This document shows, one piece after another, positions 61,408 to 64,000 of a stretch of DNA of 64,000 nt; within the stretch, counting starts at the first letter, position 1, and every line of letters starts with the position of its first letter. The notes under the pieces were generated by a model, which did not search any database, was not told the origin of the DNA, and was given only the letters and a program-made list of their open reading frames with translations. The DNA lies in contig CAXXGE010000028.1 of assembly GCA_963677915.2 (NCBI GenBank), positions 248,001 to 312,000 on the forward strand, in the 5' to 3' direction. Position numbers and translations under genes: made by a program. This DNA comes from G963677915 sp963677915 (lineage in GTDB: Bacteria > Bacillota > Clostridia > Lachnospirales > Vallitaleaceae).

Positions 61408-62487
61408 CTATTTTGCCTCCTTCTTCTTATAAAACCTTCTTGGAACAATTTTAGCCTTCAATATTTTTTTGCGCATCGTCACACTGACTTCTTTCAATTC
61501 ATAAGTGCCTTTTATCAAAGCCATAGCCAGGCTTTTGCCAAGACTTGGCGATTTGTAGCCAGTTGTAACAAATCCTATGATGTTGTCCTCGGCATCGAGC
61601 ACATTCTCTCCATGGCGTACAATACCCTTATCGAGGATTTCAAGGCCTACAAGCTTTCTGGGTCTGTTTTGATATTGCTCTTTCAGCGCATCCCTACCGA
61701 CAAATTCACCCTTATCGAGTTTGACGAAATAATCCAGCCCTGCTTCAAGCGGACTGATGTTTTCCGATAATTCGTCCCCATACAAAGGCATTCCGGCCTC
61801 AAACCGCAGCGTATCTCTGCATCCCAGACCGCAGGGCTCGGCTCCGGCTTCGATCATGGCATTCCAAACCGCTTCTGCGTGTTCCCTGTCAAAATACAGT
61901 TCAAAGCCGTCTTCGCCTGTGTAACCGGTTCTGGAAAGGAGCATTTCAACATCGAAACATTTCACCTTGTCTGCAAACCAATAAAACTTCATGGCAGACA
62001 GGTCATATTCAGTGAATCTCAGAAGGAATCCCAAGGATCCTGGGCCCTGCAAAGCAAGCTGTACCATGCCGTCTGTAAGATTTGTCATCTTTACATCATC
62101 CGGCATATGGTTTTGAAGCCAGTCCCAATCTTTGTCCATATTGGCCGCATTGACAACCAACATGTACTTACTTTGATTGTACCTGTAAACTACAATATCA
62201 TCAACCGTTCCGCCATTTTCATAACACATTGGCGAATACTGGACCTGGCCGTCTGATAGTCTAGTCAAATCATTGGTGATACAGTGGTTGAGGAATTCTT
62301 CAGACTTACTTCCTTCTACCATGAATTTCCCCATATGGCTGACATCGAAAATCCCCACGGATTCCCTTACGGAATCATGTTCCTGCGTAATGCCAGCATA
62401 TTGGATCGGCATATCAAATCCTGCAAATTCCACCATCTTAGCATTCGATTGTAGATGCATTTCGTATAAAGGCGTCTTTTTTGCCAT
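61408..62487 (-). CDS. gcvT: Aminomethyltransferase (glycine cleavage T protein)
   Basis: 359 residues from ATG 62487 after AGAGGT. Family blocks: VGIFDVSHMGKF, GTVDDIVVYRYN, RTGYTGEDGFELY, MPLYGDELSENISPLEAGL. It releases ammonia and passes the one-carbon unit to tetrahydrofolate. First gene of the minus-strand gcv operon. Confidence 0.96.
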   Translation of the reverse strand: MAKKTPLYEMHLQSNAKMVEFAGFDMPIQYAGITQEHDSVRESVGIFDVSHMGKFMVEGSKSEEFLNHCITNDLTRLSDGQVQYSPMCYENGGTVDDIVVYRYNQSKYMLVVNAANMDKDWDWLQNHMPDDVKMTNLTDGMVQLALQGPGSLGFLLRFTEYDLSAMKFYWFADKVKCFDVEMLLSRTGYTGEDGFELYFDREHAEAVWNAMIEAGAEPCGLGCRDTLRFEAGMPLYGDELSENISPLEAGLDYFVKLDKGEFVGRDALKEQYQNRPRKLVGLEILDKGIVRHGENVLDAEDNIIGFVTTGYKSPSLGKSLAMALIKGTYELKEVSVTMRKKILKAKIVPRRFYKKKEAK

Positions 62488-62570
62488 CCTGTACCTCTCT
62501 TTCAAGTTACTGATTTATGACAAGTATAGCATTCATTTCACTGTGCTTCTAGTGTAGCGTATTGTAATTC

Positions 62571-62695
62571 TCCACCAAAAATTAACAAAGCGCAGCTGCT
62601 TCAACCGGGTGGCGGAACAATTGCGCTTTGTATATGTCAAGGAAGTACCTTCGTTATGGTGAGGGTATAGCGAAGGTCGGCATGCCAAGTCAACC
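62571..62695 (-). promoter_or_regulatory. Structured leader or attenuator upstream of the gcv operon
   Basis: On the minus strand, ACCTTCG and CGAAGGT arms (about 62648-62677) form one hairpin. AAAGCGCA and TGCGCTTT (about 62588-62631) form another that is followed by TTAATTTTT, a terminator-like end before gcvT. The conserved core of a glycine riboswitch (GGAGAG...CCGAAGG-type) was not recognised. The element may instead terminate transcription arriving from yneA. Confidence 0.4.
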
Positions 62696-62728
62696 ATACC
62701 TTCCTCAAACAACAATCTGAAATTATCA

Positions 62729-63139
62729 TTAGTCCTGATTCAGAATAACCGGAATCAAAAGAGCATCTCCTGTATTAATTATATCATTGGTCAACCTGTT
62801 CATCGACATCACTTCGTCTATATATTGCTCGACCGTGTAATACCGGGCATCGAGATATTCTTCGGCTATAGACCACAGGGTATCTCCGGCCTGAACAGTA
62901 ACTGACGTAAAACTCTTGTCCGGCACTTTCGTGGCTGCATCAACCGAAGTGGCGGATGATATCGTCATAAGCGCCAAGACAATGAGAACGACAGTTATCA
63001 GGACAACTATATACTGTAATCTGTTTTTTTTGATTTTCTCTTTTCTTTTTTCGCTTTGTCTGCGTTTCCAGCTTTCATATTTATAGTGGCTTTCCAATTC
63101 AGAAACATCTCGAAAAACATCTGCCTCCATCATTTTCAT
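62729..63139 (-). CDS. yneA: LysM protein, likely YneA-type SOS division inhibitor
   Basis: 136 residues. A basic N-terminus, one transmembrane segment (YIVVLITVVLIVLALMTISS) and a C-terminal LysM domain (VQAGDTLWSIAEEYLDARYY). The combination and its divergence from lexA across three SOS boxes match Bacillus YneA, which blocks division after DNA damage. GGAGGTG precedes the ATG. Confidence 0.8.
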   Translation of the reverse strand: MKMMEADVFRDVSELESHYKYESWKRRQSEKRKEKIKKNRLQYIVVLITVVLIVLALMTISSATSVDAATKVPDKSFTSVTVQAGDTLWSIAEEYLDARYYTVEQYIDEVMSMNRLTNDIINTGDALLIPVILNQD

Positions 63140-63152
63140 AGCTCAGCACCTC

Positions 63153-63234
63153 CGAACATTTGTTTGTATTTACATTATATGCGAACTCTTGTTCCCTGTC
63201 AATGCTTTAGGCAAAAAATACGAACATTTGTTTG
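63153..63234. promoter_or_regulatory. Three LexA (SOS) boxes between yneA and lexA
   Basis: CGAACATTTGTTTG at 63153-63166 and again at 63221-63234, and CGAACTCTTGTTCC at 63182-63195. All fit the Gram-positive CGAAC-N4-GTTYG/C consensus. They should control both divergent genes. Confidence 0.9.
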
Positions 63235-63289
63235 ATAAGCGGATAATCCTATGCTATAATTGAGACATACAAGAAACGGAGGGCGAGTT

Positions 63290-63911
63290 ATGTCAGAGAA
63301 GTTAGGTGCCAAGCAACAACAGATTCTTCAGTTCATAAGAGATGAGATACTCAGTAAAGGTTATCCACCTTCAGTCAGGGAGATCGGCGAAGCTGTTGGC
63401 CTCAAGTCTTCATCCACTGTCCACGGTCATCTGGACCGTCTTGAAAAGAAAGGTGTTATTAGACGTGACCCGACCAAGCCGCGAGCGATTGAAATCCTGG
63501 ACGATGAATACAACATTCAGCGCAGAGAGATGGTCAGTGTGCCTCTGGTAGGCAGGGTTGCAGCAGGAGAGCCTCTGCTGGCTGTCGAGAATATAGAAGA
63601 GTACTTCCCCATCCCTGTCGAATACGTACCCAACGAAACCATATTCATGCTCCAGGTTAAGGGTGACAGCATGATCAACGCAGGCATATACGACCGTGAT
63701 CTCGTTGTTGTTCAGAAGCAGTCCAATGCCAGCAATGGTGATAAAGTTGTTGCACTCATCGAGAACGGTGTCACTGTCAAGACCTACTACAAGGAGAAAG
63801 GACCATATACGCCTCCAGCCGGAAAACGACAGCCTGGAACCCATCCTTATATATAATGACGATATAGAAATCGTAGGAAAAGTCGTCAGTCTGTTTAGAA
63901 GACACATATAA
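63290..63911 (+). pseudogene. lexA: LexA repressor with a +1 frameshift near the C-terminus
   Basis: ATG at 63290 after GGAGGGCGAG. The N-terminal winged helix (GYPPSVREIGEAVGLKSSST), the cleavage site VAAGEP, the Ser in QVKGDSMINAG and the Lys in VTVKTYYKE are in one frame, which then runs off as GPYTPPAGKRQPG to a stop at 63856. The expected ending, DHIRLQPENDSLEPI... to KVVSLFRR, is read in the neighbouring frame to 63911. Removing one G from GAAAGGACC (about 63795-63803) restores a normal protein of about 206 residues. The missing segment is part of the dimer interface and active fold, so if the mutation is real, repressor activity is doubtful; a sequencing error is likely. Confidence 0.9.
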
Positions 63912-64000
63912 TTGCTAAAGGCCACCATGGTTCAATTAGGAACCCGGTGGCCTGTTTATTTCCATTGTATTAAAGTTTATTTCTCGTTTTCTTCTACCCA

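Overview
The window looks like a chromosome segment from an anaerobic Clostridia-type Bacillota. The evidence is the low to moderate GC, strong GGAGG ribosome-binding sites, the two-subunit glycine decarboxylase (gcvPA/gcvPB), and a LexA/YneA pair with CGAAC-type SOS boxes. No genus can be named from what is visible.

Region 1 (1-3320) is core chromosome: the end of an unknown gene, a FtsW/RodA-type glycosyltransferase, a class B penicillin-binding protein and a NUDIX hydrolase.

Region 2 (3381-31874) is a 28.4 kb genomic island that split a tRNA-Leu(CAA) gene. It is bounded by an 87-bp perfect direct repeat covering nearly the whole tRNA. A tyrosine integrase lies just inside the right end. 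The right tRNA copy is intact with its own promoter; the left copy is the displaced 3' part with a broken acceptor stem, still followed by the original terminator. The island is visibly more AT-rich than its flanks and has large intergenic gaps. From left to right it carries a regulator/replication-like operon, a serine recombinase next to a field of inverted repeats, a GIY-YIG protein and a DUF2971 protein. Next come a compact E2-like/SEC-C ubiquitin-conjugation-type operon, a lone IS66 transposase, small membrane proteins and a BRCT exonuclease. A block of envelope or secreted proteins follows: S-layer-homology protease, K+ channel, two peptidoglycan-binding proteins sharing an unknown C-terminal domain, a secreted nuclease and a lipoprotein. 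It ends with a DUF6236-like/HEPN-like pair and a broken DUF429 gene. No relaxase or conjugation gene is recognised.

Three unrelated non-coding repeat families each occur twice in the island: a C-rich hairpin RNA-like unit, a 146-bp unit with a tiny ORF and terminator, and a 320-bp unit with covarying stems.

Region 3 (31877-64000) is core chromosome again. It holds an ECF sigma/anti-sigma pair; polA-coaE-peptide-binding lipoprotein; a long FtsA-like protein; an MBL hydrolase; ACT and DUF711 proteins; pepD; tyrS; and a radical-SAM/DUF2344/ribonuclease G cluster. A pyrB-pyrC-like pair follows, with several altered active-site residues. Then come a XerC/D-type recombinase, an ArsR-permease pair, a phosphoesterase and a HAD phosphatase. 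The glycine cleavage operon gcvT-gcvH-gcvPA-gcvPB-lpdA runs on the minus strand, and the divergent yneA/lexA SOS locus closes the window.

Four genes carry single-base lesions: rng (-1), lexA (+1), a DUF429 gene (in-frame TAG) and a small membrane protein (-1). Two of these hit normally conserved core genes at short homopolymers, so sequencing error is a real possibility for them. The most novel material is the E2-like operon, the paired structured-RNA candidates, and the atypical pyrB/pyrC pair.
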